Under the pieces are notes generated by a model. The model was not told where the DNA came from. It searched no databases and saw only the letters and a list, made by a program, of their open reading frames with translations. A DNA stretch of 64,000 bases. Source: Paenibacillus lacisoli. Lineage in GTDB: Bacteria > Bacillota > Bacilli > Paenibacillales > Paenibacillaceae. The translations under genes and the position numbers were made by a program. The stretch covers positions 206,374 through 270,373 of the forward strand of contig NZ_JAUQTB010000004.1 of assembly GCF_030580655.1 (NCBI RefSeq), written 5' to 3'. How positions within the stretch are numbered: position 1 is the first letter of the stretch; every line of letters begins with the position of its first letter. Positions 25,526 through 34,671 of the stretch are shown here, piece by piece.

Positions 25526-26642
25526 AGACAGCCATCATCCGCCTTCGGATGAAATGATCGGCATGCAGGTGGGCAAGCTTCTGAGTGAGCTGGACCAGCA
25601 TATTCCAGACCCCGACTTCCGGGAAGAGCTGGGCACCTCGCTCCATCAGCTGTCTGACCTGAAGTTTGCACTCGATGAATCCTCGATTGTTGCCCTGACC
25701 GACCGCAAAGGTATCATCCGCTATGTCAACGATAAATTCTGCGAGATCTCCCAATTTTCGCGTGACGAGCTGATCGGCAGGGATCACCGGCTGATTAACT
25801 CGGGGTATCATGACAAGGAGTTTATGCAGAATCTGTGGGCTACCATCTCATCCGGGAAGGTATGGCGGGGAGAGATCAAGAACCAGGCGAAGGATGGCAG
25901 CTACTACTGGGTCAATACGACGATCGTACCGATCCTCGACAAGCAGGGCAGCGGCAGACCTTATCAGTATTTGGCAGTCCGTAATGAGGTCACCAAGCTG
26001 AAGCAGGTAGAGGCCGAGCTGCAGTCCATGATGAACCAGATGATGCGCATTCAGGAGGAAGAACGGAAACGGTTCTCCCGAGAGCTCCATGATGGAGTCG
26101 GCCAGAGCCTGTTCTCCCTCGTCATCCAGATTGACCGCCAGCTGGCGGAGCATGCGGATGAGCATCTGGCACAGCTGCGCCAGCAGGTCACTGATATTAT
26201 TGAAGAGGTGCGCGGGCTGGCATGGGAGCTTCGTCCGTCCGTACTGGACGACCTTGGAGTGGTACCGGCCATTCGTACTTATATTGATAACTATTCCCGT
26301 CATTATGGAATCGATGTGGCATTCAACTGTACACTCCGCCGGCGTATTGACCTTCAGCAGGAGATTGCCATCTACCGGATTGTGCAAGAGGCTCTTACGA
26401 ATATCGCCAAGTACGCTGATGTAGCCGAAGCGGCAGTGTCCCTGCTGGATGAAGGCGCACTGGTTGTGACCAGGATCGAAGATCAGGGTGCAGGTTTTAC
26501 GCCTGAGACAGCCGGTGATGGTGTGGGCATGTTCAGCATGGAAGAGCGGGCCCGTGGTGCGGGCGGCCGTATTCAGGTCATGTCCCAGCCGGGTCAGGGT
26601 ACTGTAGTAAGCCTGGTGCTTCCTGTTGTGCCGAAGGAATGA
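25518..26642 (+). CDS. PAS-domain histidine kinase of the HisKA_3 type, NreB-like
   Basis: Soluble kinase, 374 residues. The order is an N-terminal helix, one PAS domain (about 50-160, with RYVNDKFCEISQFSRDELIG and GSYYWVNTTIVP), and a HisKA_3 box with His191 (FSRELHDGVGQSL). The ATPase follows (IVQEALTNIAKYA, then GVGMFSMEERA). The start is TTG, overlapping the regulator's stop by 8 bases. Staphylococcal NreB holds an oxygen-sensing [4Fe-4S] cluster with four PAS cysteines. Here only Cys75 is present, so this sensor cannot use that cluster; it may bind heme or flavin or depend on the NreA-like partner. Confidence 0.8.
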   Translation: MNKDSHHPPSDEMIGMQVGKLLSELDQHIPDPDFREELGTSLHQLSDLKFALDESSIVALTDRKGIIRYVNDKFCEISQFSRDELIGRDHRLINSGYHDKEFMQNLWATISSGKVWRGEIKNQAKDGSYYWVNTTIVPILDKQGSGRPYQYLAVRNEVTKLKQVEAELQSMMNQMMRIQEEERKRFSRELHDGVGQSLFSLVIQIDRQLAEHADEHLAQLRQQVTDIIEEVRGLAWELRPSVLDDLGVVPAIRTYIDNYSRHYGIDVAFNCTLRRRIDLQQEIAIYRIVQEALTNIAKYADVAEAAVSLLDEGALVVTRIEDQGAGFTPETAGDGVGMFSMEERARGAGGRIQVMSQPGQGTVVSLVLPVVPKE

Positions 26643-26681
26643 TTGTATTATTATTCATGACAAGAGACGCAGCATTATAGA

Positions 26682-26727
26682 AAAGGCATTCCGTCCGTGC
26701 TCTTCACGGTGTACGGAATGCCTTTAT
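26682..26727. terminator. Bidirectional intrinsic terminator
   Basis: AAAGGCATTCCGT pairs with ACGGAATGCCTTT, followed by ATTT, between the convergent kinase and GH42 genes. Confidence 0.8.
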
Positions 26728-26738
26728 TTCTGCCGGCG

Positions 26739-28745
26739 TTACGCCTGTCCTATATGCTTTTGCGGTGCAGATTGCAGCACTTCCACTCCGTAAGGCTCAA
26801 GCTCCAAAGTAGATGAGGCCTGGCCACGGCCCAGCAGCCGTTCATAAGGATGATCAAGCTTCACCGTCTTCACTTCACGGCTTAAATTTAGGACAAAGGT
26901 ATATACAGCCTCTCCTCTTTGGCGGGTGGAGATCTGTACACCTTCCGGCAGCTGGCTTATCACCGGAATGTGAAGGCTGCGAGCTAATTCGGCCAACAGC
27001 CTATGCCAGTATGCCTCTTCGGGGAAGGTAGCCAGATAATACGCCTGGCCTTCTCCCCATGCATTGACGCTTACCGCAGGCGTGCCTTCGTAAAAATCGC
27101 CGGAATACCAAGCGACGGCACGCGCCGTAGTGAGTTTCAGCAGGTCATTCCAGAGCGAGCAGTGATACAGCGTACCGTCTTCATCATGGAAGGTATGGCG
27201 GTCAAGAGCAATCGGATCATATTCTGTCACCTGCACACCCAAGCATTCACTCAGCGGACCCGGCAGCGGCCGCATAATACATTGGTTATTCCCCTCCTTG
27301 ACCCCGGTTCGGGGTGTGGCAATGAGAAGTCCCCCTTGTTGGACATAACCGGCAATAGCATCTGCCGTGCCAGGTTCAAGCACAAACATGGAGGGCACGA
27401 CAACGAGATCGTAACGCTCCAGATGGGAAACGTCTGTGATCACATCTATGCCGATACCGAGCTTCACGAAGCTGCGGTGAATGACTTTCAACTCTTCGTA
27501 GTAATCAAAGCCCTCTACCTGAGGCTGCAGCTGCAGTGCCGTATGACTGGCAAAATCGTATAAAATGGCAGCACGATTAACCAGAACAGTGTCTGACAGC
27601 TGTTCGGACAATGCACGAACCTCACCGGCGAAGGTGCGGAATTCCTCGAAGCGCCGCCCAGGTACATTGCTATGATCAATTAAGCCATGCCAGAACTGCT
27701 CTGCTCCGGCTATCGCACTGCGCCAGCGGAAAAATACTACACCATCCGCTCCCCTTGAGATGCTCTGCCAAGCATACGCACGGATGAAGCCAGGATAAGG
27801 GCTGCGCCAGATCGGCATCCAGCTGCCCGGCGGCCCGCCGAACTGCTCCATGACCCAGAAATTGCGATTTTTGAAACCGCGGGTCCGGTCAAGGAGCAGT
27901 GCACCGCTGTAAGGGTTGGTTGCGGTCTTGTCCGGACTGGACGCCGGGTAGTAATCAAATGATGCAAAATCAAGCGGTTCATACAGCTTCTCGTGCTCCA
28001 GCGGCAGCGGTGCGCTCCACGTATTATGGGTGATGAACTGCTCCGGATTATGCTGACGAATTGCATCGACCTGGATCTGCTGGTAACGGACGACCGATTC
28101 GCTCTGGAAACGCCGGTAATCCAGCAGGAACGAAGGATTAAAATGCTGCTCGCTCGTCTCATACAATGTAATCTGACTCCAGTCCGTATACGCTCCGCTC
28201 CACACAGCCGTCCCCCATTCCCGGTTGACTACCTCCAGCGTCTCATACCGTTCCTGCAGCCACTGATGAAACCCATGTATACAGTGCTTGCAGCGGCACA
28301 TATGCAAGGAGAACTCGTTGTCCGTCTGCCAGCCGATCACGGCCGGGTGGTCCTTGTAATGTTCAGCCAGCTTCTCTGCAATCAGGCGTGTATATTTACG
28401 CATGGATGGACTGTTATAACAGCGATGTCCCCGCACGCCCGGGTGGGACGATGGCTGACCAGGCAGATCCGGAAGGACGTCTGGATAATGCTGCGTGAGC
28501 CATAATGGTGGCGTCATAGTCGGAATACCGAGCACAACGGCAATCTCGTACCTTCCAAACAGGTCAATCGCTTCATCCAGCCAAGCCAAGTCATACCTTC
28601 CCTCCTGAGGCTCAAGCCGGCTCCAGGCGAATTCCGCCATTCTGACGACATGGACTCCCGCCTCCTTCATCAGCACTGCATCCTGCTCCCATAACGAACG
28701 ATCCCATTGTTCAGGGTAATAATCCACGCCAACCCATATCATCAT
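26739..28745 (-). CDS. Beta-galactosidase, glycoside hydrolase family 42
   Basis: 668 residues, no signal peptide, therefore cytoplasmic. The TIM barrel starts with VGVDYYPEQWD. The acid/base is Glu144 in WQTDNEF and the nucleophile Glu300 in WVMEQFGG. Zinc cysteines Cys109, 150, 152 and 155 (HMCRCKHC) match the metal site of Thermus A4 beta-galactosidase. It is followed by the trimerisation and small C-terminal domains typical of the family. GH42 enzymes release galactose, or sometimes arabinose, from plant-derived oligosaccharides rather than lactose. The start follows AAGGGAG. No transporter is adjacent; LacI/cre-like palindromes lie upstream. Confidence 0.92.
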   Translation of the reverse strand: MMIWVGVDYYPEQWDRSLWEQDAVLMKEAGVHVVRMAEFAWSRLEPQEGRYDLAWLDEAIDLFGRYEIAVVLGIPTMTPPLWLTQHYPDVLPDLPGQPSSHPGVRGHRCYNSPSMRKYTRLIAEKLAEHYKDHPAVIGWQTDNEFSLHMCRCKHCIHGFHQWLQERYETLEVVNREWGTAVWSGAYTDWSQITLYETSEQHFNPSFLLDYRRFQSESVVRYQQIQVDAIRQHNPEQFITHNTWSAPLPLEHEKLYEPLDFASFDYYPASSPDKTATNPYSGALLLDRTRGFKNRNFWVMEQFGGPPGSWMPIWRSPYPGFIRAYAWQSISRGADGVVFFRWRSAIAGAEQFWHGLIDHSNVPGRRFEEFRTFAGEVRALSEQLSDTVLVNRAAILYDFASHTALQLQPQVEGFDYYEELKVIHRSFVKLGIGIDVITDVSHLERYDLVVVPSMFVLEPGTADAIAGYVQQGGLLIATPRTGVKEGNNQCIMRPLPGPLSECLGVQVTEYDPIALDRHTFHDEDGTLYHCSLWNDLLKLTTARAVAWYSGDFYEGTPAVSVNAWGEGQAYYLATFPEEAYWHRLLAELARSLHIPVISQLPEGVQISTRQRGEAVYTFVLNLSREVKTVKLDHPYERLLGRGQASSTLELEPYGVEVLQSAPQKHIGQA

Positions 28746-28806
28746 TTACAACTCCCTTTTATGTAATTTCCAGCTCTTAACGCTGATGAAATGAATATCA
28801 ATCGAC

Positions 28807-28833
28807 CGAAAACGTTTTATGAATACGCTTTAA
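28807..28833. promoter_or_regulatory. LacI/CcpA-type operator candidates
   Basis: Two imperfect cre-like 14-mers abut: CGAAAACGTTTTAT (28807-28820, core palindrome AAAACGTTTT) and TGAATACGCTTTAA (28820-28833). They lie 62-88 bases upstream of the GH42 start, where CcpA or a local LacI repressor could act. The rest of the 28746-28966 gap holds nothing else that I can assign. Confidence 0.4.
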
Positions 28834-28966
28834 ATCTATCATCATCCTTGAATAAATACAATGAGCTGTGACCTGGTCTGTTTCAGCTGCTATTCCGGAG
28901 GACCGTTGCATGGTTGCATGGCCCCCCCTGCTGTTTAATGCTAGTCAAAAAAGGACTCGAGCCGCC

Positions 28967-29389
28967 TTACCATGGAATACCCGCCTGCATGGCATAATTG
29001 CGCTTCAGCATGCCGGATGTCCGGATCATTCCATGCCGCTCATAATATCCCTGCAGCTCGGGGTCACACAGCAGGTCAATCATGTAGTAATCCTTCAACC
29101 TTTCGAGCATCCTGCGAACAAGTGAATCTCCGATTCCCTGAGCCTTGTAGTCAGGCACTACTTCAAGCAGAGGAATATAGGCTGTCAGCACCCCATCCGC
29201 TAATGCATTGATATAGCCGACAATAAGCCCCTTGTTCTCATCTACTGCCAGTACAATATGCGAGGAATTCCCGAGAATACGTATTAGTGTGGTTACTGAA
29301 GGCGGATTGGGCCAACCGTCAAAAAAACCTTCCGCAAAGGACGATTCCTTCAGCCCTTCTATCGATTCTATATAAGTAATGCTCATCAT
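28967..29389 (-). CDS. GNAT-family N-acetyltransferase
   Basis: 140 residues with the GNAT core: IVLAVDENKGLIVGYI, the strand YIPLLEVVPDY, and the acetyl-CoA loop KAQGIGDSLVRRML (motif Q/R-x-x-G-x-G). YYERHGMIRTSGM closes the fold. The substrate is unknown. The start at 29389 follows AGAGAGG; the frame is open to a TTG at 29395. Confidence 0.8.
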   Translation of the reverse strand: MMSITYIESIEGLKESSFAEGFFDGWPNPPSVTTLIRILGNSSHIVLAVDENKGLIVGYINALADGVLTAYIPLLEVVPDYKAQGIGDSLVRRMLERLKDYYMIDLLCDPELQGYYERHGMIRTSGMLKRNYAMQAGIPW

Positions 29390-29415
29390 GATCAACCTCT
29401 CTTTGTTTATATCTG

Positions 29416-30195
29416 CTAATGGACGGTTGGTTCCTCCGTGAATTTCAGCTCATTCGCTCCGATCCCATACTTGAACTCCTTGGTCATTCTCGGCCCCTCT
29501 CCGCTCATGGGCTCACATTCCCGAATGACCGATACGGTAAACGGGGGGGCCTCCCCCAGAATGTGATACACCCGCTTAAAAGTACTCAGAGGCGGACCGC
29601 ACTCGGAGACCTGTTCGAGGGCAACCAGTCCAGCGTTCTGCTTGGCTGTCGCCCCGTTGTCCGGACCCGCATCCTCAACCGGGAACGAGAACAAGCTCCC
29701 CTCTGCAGAACGGCAGCCCTGCAGGGCATAATGCTTCTTCCCATCGCCTCGGATGGCGGGCGGAATGTTTAACGACGCGCACACAGTCTGGGTTCGTTTT
29801 TTGTTATCCCTCCCTGCAAAAGCGTCCATCGTATTGTCGTACGTGTAATAGATCCGGTCCTGATCAAAGCGCAGCTCATTCAGGATCGGATCCCCTTCAT
29901 CAGTATAGTAGACAATACGGACCTGTGCAGGCTGACCCTCTTCATAGCGTTGCACAAATGCATCCCACTGGTCACGGTTCTTATCGCCGTTTGGCATGAC
30001 CACCACATCTTTATTCTGAACAGCCTGCTCCATCGTGTACGGCAGCTTGACCGCTGGGAATGGGACCCACCCGGACGCCATCCCGGCCTCTTCCGGCACA
30101 GCCGGTTCCTGCGGACCGGCAGCATCCGTTGAGCATCCCGTCAGTACAAAAAGGACTGCAACCACCAGCAGAAACCGGGACACACTTCTATTCAT
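29416..30195 (-). CDS. Lipoprotein with DUF4362 domain
   Basis: 259 residues with a lipoprotein signal (RFLLVVAVLFVLTGC, lipobox LTGC). The central region reads VVMPNGDKNRDQWDAFVQRY, then VRIVYYTDEGDPILNELRFD and YYTYDNTMDAF. This is the pattern of DUF4362, a family of small exported proteins of unknown role in Bacillales. The start at 30195 follows GAGGTGA; 51 upstream bases are open without a site. Confidence 0.75.
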   Translation of the reverse strand: MNRSVSRFLLVVAVLFVLTGCSTDAAGPQEPAVPEEAGMASGWVPFPAVKLPYTMEQAVQNKDVVVMPNGDKNRDQWDAFVQRYEEGQPAQVRIVYYTDEGDPILNELRFDQDRIYYTYDNTMDAFAGRDNKKRTQTVCASLNIPPAIRGDGKKHYALQGCRSAEGSLFSFPVEDAGPDNGATAKQNAGLVALEQVSECGPPLSTFKRVYHILGEAPPFTVSVIRECEPMSGEGPRMTKEFKYGIGANELKFTEEPTVH

Positions 30196-30273
30196 CACAG
30201 CAATCACCTCAAGTCTCTGACGTTCATGGAAGAAGCTTAGTTCCACATCCTACCCTATATTTTTGTGAGCATG

Positions 30274-30318
30274 AAAAAAGGCCCAGCTAAAGACCGTGAA
30301 CCGGTGATTGGCTGGACG
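30274..30318 (-). terminator. Terminator of the amino-sugar operon
   Basis: On the minus strand, CCAGC...GCTGG with inner ACCG/CGGT is followed by CTTTTTT, about 35 bases past the FAD oxidoreductase stop. Confidence 0.7.
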
Positions 30319-30352
30319 CCGACTCTATTCTATGATGCTGCATCTGTACTAG

Positions 30353-32065
30353 CTACAGTTCACCCATCTCTTCTTCCGGCCAATGCAGCTGCACTCCGTG
30401 CGCCATCAGCAGTTCCTGATAACGGGAGAGGTGCTCCGTAGAAGCATGAATTTCGCGCGGGGAGACCGCTTGCTCTACAGCGTAGGCAGCCAGAAATCCA
30501 GCAGATTCCCCGATGTTCCATTCTGTGGGATGCAAACGGTAACAGCCATTGGCGATCTGGGTCATGCCGATGTTTTTGCAGGCGGGCAGCAGGTTAATCA
30601 GCCTGACCGGAATCAGCGATCCCAGTGGGATTTCGTAGGGATAGTTGGGGATGTAAAAGGTCCGCTGGGAACCCGTCGTCGGGTGCAGATCAAGATGATA
30701 GCTGCCTACTCCTACGCTGTCTGTATATCGCCGGATCCCCAGGCTTCCGCGCAGCTCCTTGCTGACATCATGCTCGGTGACCGTGTACAGTGCCCGAATG
30801 CGGCGGGATTCCCGAATGTAAGCCGTCTTGGCCAGTCCGTCCCTGGTACCCAGCACATCTCCACGGAGACGGACACCCGGATAACCAGTGCCTCCGTCAA
30901 GTCTCGGAGCGTCGTGCTGCAGCCAATAGATAAGACAGAGGGTTAGCTCACGGGCTCTTTCGCGATGATAAGCAGCTTCCTCCGGACTGACACCGATGAC
31001 CGGTCCGCGGTAATAATCATTCTGCGCCCAGTTCAGCAATGTCACTTCCCCTTCATTCAGCGGAACGGCCCAAATGGAAGGGTCTACAATTCGACGGTAA
31101 TCCCAGAGTGAAACGATCCCCTGATCATTCGGGAACATGGTAAACTGCTTCAGTTTAGTCGTATCGGCTGCATCAGACGCGTACCAGCTCAGGATGGGGA
31201 ACCGGGAGAACGCCGGAATGTAATCCATCCACTCCTCATAAGCACCAGGCTTCGGAATGCGGAAATCGCCTCCCTCCACATAATCTACGGCCGCCACATG
31301 CGTAATGGACTGCATATCCAGCGGATCACGAACCGGCAGGGCGTGCGGCTCACCTGTCTCTTCTGCCGATTCCGCCCCGCTGACATACTCCGCACCGGCC
31401 AGCGGAAGCAGGTCACCGCACTCGGTGGCATCCAGGTAATAATCCCCCTGCAGCCGGATGAGCGGCTCTCGAAGAGCACCCTCGCCGTATTTGTTCCCGG
31501 AATGCTGCGGCTGCGGGCTGCCCTGATGCTGTCTTCCGACAGTTACCGATACAATCTTATCTCCATGAACCTGCACATCCACAGGCACCGTGTGATACAG
31601 AATCGTAATACGCCGGGAATTCACGTAAGGCGCCAGCATATCCTCAAGCACCTGAAGAGCCACCTTCGGCTCGTGCGCCAAGCGGCTGACCCAACCATTA
31701 CCCGGATTCAACAGGGGATTGCTGCGGGCTTCCTCCGTAAGCGGGTAGTTATCCAGGTAATACTGACGCACCCTGTCACGAAACTCACGAAAACTGGCCG
31801 TACAGCCGAACTTCTCAATCCAGCGGTGCTCATCTGGCGGCACAGCCTGGGCCGTAAGCTGTCCACCGATCCAGTCCGTCTCTTCCGTCATAATGACCTT
31901 CATGCCTGCCTTGGCAGCTGCCAGTGCGGCTGACGTGCCGCCCAGACCGCCGCCGATGATAATGATATCGGCTTGCCATGTGTCCAATACTGCCTCCCCC
32001 ATTTCTGTCCAAGTCGTATGTCTGATCGATCTGAAGCCTCTTCCATCTACAGCAGGTCCTGTCAT
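30353..32065 (-). CDS. FAD-dependent oxidoreductase (PF12831-like), amino-sugar operon
   Basis: 570 residues. The FAD motif is IIIIGGGLGGTSAALAAAK (about residues 34-52), followed by EETDWIGGQLT, which is typical of this large uncharacterised family. DATECGDLLPLAG and, near the end, PACKNIGMTQIANGCYRLHPTEWNIGE are also family-like. The reaction is unknown; relatives occur in carbohydrate operons and may oxidise sugars or sugar acids. The listed ATG lies 12 bases after the ROK kinase stop but has a poor ribosome site. A TTG at 31987 with GGGGGAGG 5 bases upstream, just before the FAD motif, may be the true start. It is the last gene of the nine-gene operon. Confidence 0.82.
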   Translation of the reverse strand: MTGPAVDGRGFRSIRHTTWTEMGEAVLDTWQADIIIIGGGLGGTSAALAAAKAGMKVIMTEETDWIGGQLTAQAVPPDEHRWIEKFGCTASFREFRDRVRQYYLDNYPLTEEARSNPLLNPGNGWVSRLAHEPKVALQVLEDMLAPYVNSRRITILYHTVPVDVQVHGDKIVSVTVGRQHQGSPQPQHSGNKYGEGALREPLIRLQGDYYLDATECGDLLPLAGAEYVSGAESAEETGEPHALPVRDPLDMQSITHVAAVDYVEGGDFRIPKPGAYEEWMDYIPAFSRFPILSWYASDAADTTKLKQFTMFPNDQGIVSLWDYRRIVDPSIWAVPLNEGEVTLLNWAQNDYYRGPVIGVSPEEAAYHRERARELTLCLIYWLQHDAPRLDGGTGYPGVRLRGDVLGTRDGLAKTAYIRESRRIRALYTVTEHDVSKELRGSLGIRRYTDSVGVGSYHLDLHPTTGSQRTFYIPNYPYEIPLGSLIPVRLINLLPACKNIGMTQIANGCYRLHPTEWNIGESAGFLAAYAVEQAVSPREIHASTEHLSRYQELLMAHGVQLHWPEEEMGEL

Positions 32066-32077
32066 GCCACAGCCCCA

Positions 32078-33040
32078 TTAATCAGCGGCTGCCGCTCCTG
32101 CTTCGCTGCCGTACTGCTTTTCGTCTGCCAATACCGGAACGGTCTGCTGCCGCTCCAGGGCCAGCCATGCCGCTCCAAGACTTCCTGCACCGTTACCAAG
32201 CTGAGCCGGTCTCACCGGCTGAGCAACCCGGGCGCGGGCCAGCGCCTGCTCCAGCGCCCTCCACCACAGAGGTGCCGAATCTGCTACACCGCCCCCGAGA
32301 ATAACCACTTCCGGGTTCAGACTCACCTCAATATTACCGATCAGCAGCGCCAGTGCGTCGGCATACTGACCGAGCACGGCCGCGGCCGCAGGTTCTCCCC
32401 GGGATGCGGCCTCAAACAGTGCCCGTCCCTCTGCAGGCGCACCGGCTTCCCGGGCCAGGCGGCTCAGCGCCGTCCCGGACACGTACTGCTCAGCGCAGCC
32501 GCGTCTGCCGCAGTTGCAACGGGTCCCGCCGGGCACCAGCACGCAGTGCCCCCATTCCCCGCCGCTCCAGCGCGCACCGCGCAAAAGACGGCCCTGCATC
32601 AGATTGGCTCCGCCGACACCTGTGCCGAGTGTCAGCATGACCACATCCTGCAGGCCACGGCCCGCCCCGCTCCAGGCTTCGCCCAGAAGCGCTGCGTTGG
32701 CGTCATTATCGACCGCCGCCGGAAGACCCCAGCGCTGCTCGATCCAGTCTCGCAGCTGCAGCCCCTGCCAGCCGGGCAGGTTATCGGTCGCGTAGACGAC
32801 CTCGCCGCTCTCGCTGTTGATCCGGCCGGCAGATGCCGCACCGATCGCAGCCGCACACGGCGCCTGCTCCAGCAGACCGGCGAGCAGCTGCCCCAGCTGC
32901 TCCAGAATCGCCTCGCGTCCGCGGGCTGCTTCTGCAGGACGCCGGGTCTGCAGCAAAATACGCCCCGTCTCGTCGGCGACGATCCCCTTGATGGAGGTAC
33001 CGCCGAGGTCAATGCCGATGACTTGCACGTGTTTATTCAT
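32078..33040 (-). CDS. ROK-family sugar kinase (N-acetylmannosamine or N-acetylglucosamine kinase)
   Basis: 320 residues. The ATP-binding N-terminus is VIGIDLGGTSIKG (about 7-19), the catalytic Asp112 lies in AVDNDANAALLGE, and LTLGTGVGG follows. The ROK zinc site is visible as His165 with Cys175, Cys177 and Cys182 (GTRCNCGRRGCAEQY). The operon also encodes NanE, which epimerises N-acetylmannosamine 6-phosphate, so phosphorylation of ManNAc (NanK role) is the simplest reading; GlcNAc kinase is the alternative. The start at 33040 follows AAGGAGG. Confidence 0.87.
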   Translation of the reverse strand: MNKHVQVIGIDLGGTSIKGIVADETGRILLQTRRPAEAARGREAILEQLGQLLAGLLEQAPCAAAIGAASAGRINSESGEVVYATDNLPGWQGLQLRDWIEQRWGLPAAVDNDANAALLGEAWSGAGRGLQDVVMLTLGTGVGGANLMQGRLLRGARWSGGEWGHCVLVPGGTRCNCGRRGCAEQYVSGTALSRLAREAGAPAEGRALFEAASRGEPAAAAVLGQYADALALLIGNIEVSLNPEVVILGGGVADSAPLWWRALEQALARARVAQPVRPAQLGNGAGSLGAAWLALERQQTVPVLADEKQYGSEAGAAAAD

Positions 33041-33085
33041 CTCCAGGCCTCCTTGTCTTTCCTGCGGCGATGACATTCTATTCCC

Positions 33086-33913
33086 TTAATAGATCCGGTC
33101 AATAACAGCGCGGGCCGTCTTTTCCTTCATCACTTTGGTCCGGTCTGAATGACGCCGTGCCAGACTCTCGCAGATCAGGTCAATAATGAAGAGCTGTGAG
33201 AGCTTGGCACCAATCGAGCCGCCCTCCAGCGGAGTCTCCTTGCCCGCAGTCAGCAGGACGATATCGGCGATGGCAGTAATCGGGGATTTCGCATAATTCG
33301 TAATCGCAATGATGGTGGCCCCGTTCTGTTTGGCCTTCATCAGCATATCGTTGGTATCCAAAGTGCTGCCTGATACGCTGATACCAAAAGCTACATCTCC
33401 CGCTCCCATCGTGACGGCCATCATGGATTGGATATGACTGTCTGCGACCGCCTCTGCCCGCCGGCCAATCCGGAGGAAGCGGTTCTTGGCATCCATAGCG
33501 GTAATCCCCGAGGCTCCGACGCCAAAAAATTGTACGTACAGCGCCTGGTCGAGGGCATGCACGGCCTGTTCCAGCCGCTCCCGGTCCAGCAGTCCCATGC
33601 TGGACTGCAGAATATTCATCATCGTATCGAACACCATACCGGGCACATCTTCATCGCCGCCTGTTCCTGCAGAGGCATGCCGCCTGCCCGTCTGATCCTG
33701 GGCCAGCGCCAGCTTGAAATCCTGATAACCCTTGAAGCCAATTTTGCGGCAGAACCGCATGACCGTAGCCTCGCCGATGCCTACAAATTCAGCAAGCTCG
33801 GTCACACTGTAGTAGATCAGATCATCACTGTGTTCCAGAACACAGGCTGCCACCTTCTGCTCGGATTTCGTCAATGACGGATAATAGGTATTAATACGGT
33901 CTTTCATTTCCAT
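33086..33913 (-). CDS. RpiR/MurR-family transcriptional regulator
   Basis: 275 residues: an N-terminal helix-turn-helix (LTKSEQKVAACVLEH, then SVTELAEFVGIGEATVMRFC) and a C-terminal SIS sugar-phosphate-binding domain (VQFFGVGASGITAMDAKNRF, and FGISVSGSTLDT). Members sense phosphosugars such as MurNAc-6-P or ManNAc-6-P. Its start overlaps the end of nanE by 23 bases, so the two are coupled. It probably controls this operon using a phosphorylated intermediate made by the ROK kinase. Confidence 0.88.
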   Translation of the reverse strand: MEMKDRINTYYPSLTKSEQKVAACVLEHSDDLIYYSVTELAEFVGIGEATVMRFCRKIGFKGYQDFKLALAQDQTGRRHASAGTGGDEDVPGMVFDTMMNILQSSMGLLDRERLEQAVHALDQALYVQFFGVGASGITAMDAKNRFLRIGRRAEAVADSHIQSMMAVTMGAGDVAFGISVSGSTLDTNDMLMKAKQNGATIIAITNYAKSPITAIADIVLLTAGKETPLEGGSIGAKLSQLFIIDLICESLARRHSDRTKVMKEKTARAVIDRIY

Positions 33914-34604
33914 GAATTAACATCACTGCCTTCCGCGCGGCTTCCGCAAACCGCCTTGTGATCAACTGGGGACGTGAGATGGCGGATCCGACGACAACGG
34001 CATGGGCACCAGCCTGCAGCGCGGCCTGCACCTGCCCGGGCTCCTGAATTCGCCCTTCTGCAATGACCGGAACCGGCAGAGCGGCAGCCGCCGCCTGCAC
34101 CAACGTCAGGTCAGGACCTTCCAGCTGCGGAGAGTAAGGCGTGTAGCCGGACAGTGTAGTCGATACACAGCTTACTCCCAGGGTTCCGGCATATACTGCC
34201 TCTTCCAGGGTTGAAATGTCGGCCATCGACAGCAGTCCCCGTTCCTGTATATAAGATACCATACGCTCCAGCGTAACCCCGCCGGGTCTCGGGCGTCGCG
34301 TGGCGTCCAGTGCAATGAGATCGGCCCCCGCTTCAGCCAGCTCATCAATCTCGCGGAGTGTCGGTGTAATATATACATCGGAATCAGGATAGTCGCGTTT
34401 GACCAGCCCGATCACTGGCAGCGATACCGCCTTCTTGATCGCCTGGACGTCAGCCGCGCTGTTTGCGCGGATGGCCGACGCTCCTCCCTCCTGTGCAGCC
34501 AGGGCCATCCGGGCCATGATCTCTGATCCGTGCAGCGGTTCGCCGGGCAGAGCCTGGCAGGAAGCGATTAACGTGAAGCGCAGCTGCTGCAATATGGCGT
34601 TCAT
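33891..34604 (-). CDS. nanE: N-acylmannosamine-6-phosphate 2-epimerase (NanE)
   Basis: 237 residues of a TIM-barrel fold that converts ManNAc-6-P to GlcNAc-6-P. Visible signatures are LIASCQALPGEPLH, AIRANSAADVQAIK, catalytic Lys69 in GLVKRDY, ALDATRRPRPGG and PVIAEGRIQEPGQ. The start at 34604 is chosen over a GTG at 34613. The absence of nanA (sialate lyase) in the operon suggests that ManNAc arrives from a ManNAc-containing glycan rather than from sialic acid. Confidence 0.9.
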   Translation of the reverse strand: MNAILQQLRFTLIASCQALPGEPLHGSEIMARMALAAQEGGASAIRANSAADVQAIKKAVSLPVIGLVKRDYPDSDVYITPTLREIDELAEAGADLIALDATRRPRPGGVTLERMVSYIQERGLLSMADISTLEEAVYAGTLGVSCVSTTLSGYTPYSPQLEGPDLTLVQAAAAALPVPVIAEGRIQEPGQVQAALQAGAHAVVVGSAISRPQLITRRFAEAARKAVMLIHGNERPY

Positions 34605-34671
34605 CGTACTCACCCTCTCACCCTCTCTCCTTATTCTATCGGCGTTCTCTCTATTTCCCTGATTTACGGAT

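Noticed and set aside
25518..26642. Oxygen sensing by a PAS [4Fe-4S] cluster as in NreB
   Set aside because: Only one cysteine is present in the PAS region; four are needed.
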